A stretch of 64,000 bases of DNA from Gossypium raimondii (lineage: Eukaryota; Streptophyta; Magnoliopsida; Malvales; Malvaceae). The DNA is taken from NCBI RefSeq assembly GCF_025698545.1, contig NC_068571.1, positions 44,859,733-44,923,732 on the forward strand, written 5' to 3'. This document shows, in pieces, positions 63,877 through 64,000 of this stretch (position 1 is the first letter of the stretch; every line of letters starts with the position of its first letter). Both the position numbers and the translations under genes were made by a program. The notes beneath the pieces are model-generated. The model was not told the DNA's origin. It saw only the letters and a program-made list of their open reading frames with translations, and ran no database searches.

Positions 63877-64000
63877 ATTGTCGTGCAATAGGAATGAAGC
63901 AAAGACTTTTAAGAAAGGTCAAAATCGCCCGGTCTCGTCGAGTCTTGACTTCTTGGTGCTTTTCTTCTTCAAGTAGCCTCTTTCCAGTCCACTGTGTCTT
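63877..64000 (-). mobile_element. Start of the 3' internal region of the second Tat-family element
   Basis: The text (cattgtcgtgcaa, aggtcaaaatcgcccggtc, cttcttcaagtagcctcttt) parallels 7874-7990 of the first element and reaches the beginning of the tandem-repeat zone at the window edge. Confidence 0.8.

Overview
This window is plant nuclear DNA. It holds four spliced or single-exon host genes, GT-AG introns, AT-rich intergenic DNA and very many LTR retrotransposon remains. The retroelement families (a Tat-type Ty3/gypsy element with an extra DUF7745-like ORF, and LTRs full of CACACGGCCGTGTG-like motifs) are ones I associate from memory with cotton (Gossypium, Malvaceae). That assignment is an inference, not a database result.

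Host genes. (1) A two-exon glycosyltransferase family 14 / core-2/I-branching-like type II membrane protein at 5127-6527 (+). (2) A three-exon sterol C5(6)-desaturase (STE1/DWF7 type) at 23750-25782 (+), with all three histidine boxes. (3) A 13-exon plastidic glucose transporter (pGlcT type) at 26841-34161 (-), convergent with the desaturase and using one GC-AG intron. (4) An intronless gene of unknown function at 36373-37092 (-). A degenerate fragment of an RNA-dependent RNA polymerase 1-like gene (2401 to about 3275, -) lies beside a Ty1/copia element at the left edge.

Repeats, left to right. 1-2008: 3' half of a Ty1/copia element with its LTR. 7770-22411 (-): a nearly complete, decayed Tat-lineage Ty3/gypsy element. 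In its own orientation it runs 5' LTR (2.46 kb), PBS, DUF7745-like ORF, gag, protease, RT, RNase H, second RNase H, integrase, a 45-bp tandem repeat array, PPT, and a 3' LTR cut down to 87 bp. 22855-22982: a SINE with a 17-bp target duplication. 38098-40614: a solo LTR of the Tat family with TSD ACATT. 40736-41259: a Mutator-type MITE. 42052-55345: a nested stack. It holds a Tekay/Del-like LTR fragment, an Athila-like LTR with PBS and gag start, a solo LTR (TSD ACTGT) inserted just after that PBS, then inside that solo LTR a second solo LTR (TSD GTTTT) and a complete 3.56-kb non-autonomous element (50180-53735) carrying only gag plus protease, and finally a LINE tail. 60300-64000: a truncated Tat-family LTR interrupted by another Tat-family element that runs off the right edge.

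The most notable item is the 3.56-kb LTR element at 50180-53735. It has two 0.63-kb LTRs, an initiator-tRNA-Met-type PBS and a polypurine tract. It has one long gag-protease reading frame, broken by two stop codons and ending inside the 3' LTR, and no room for reverse transcriptase or integrase. This fits a TR-GAG-type non-autonomous retrotransposon. The host genes do not form an obvious pathway cluster; they are ordinary neighbours separated by repeat blocks.
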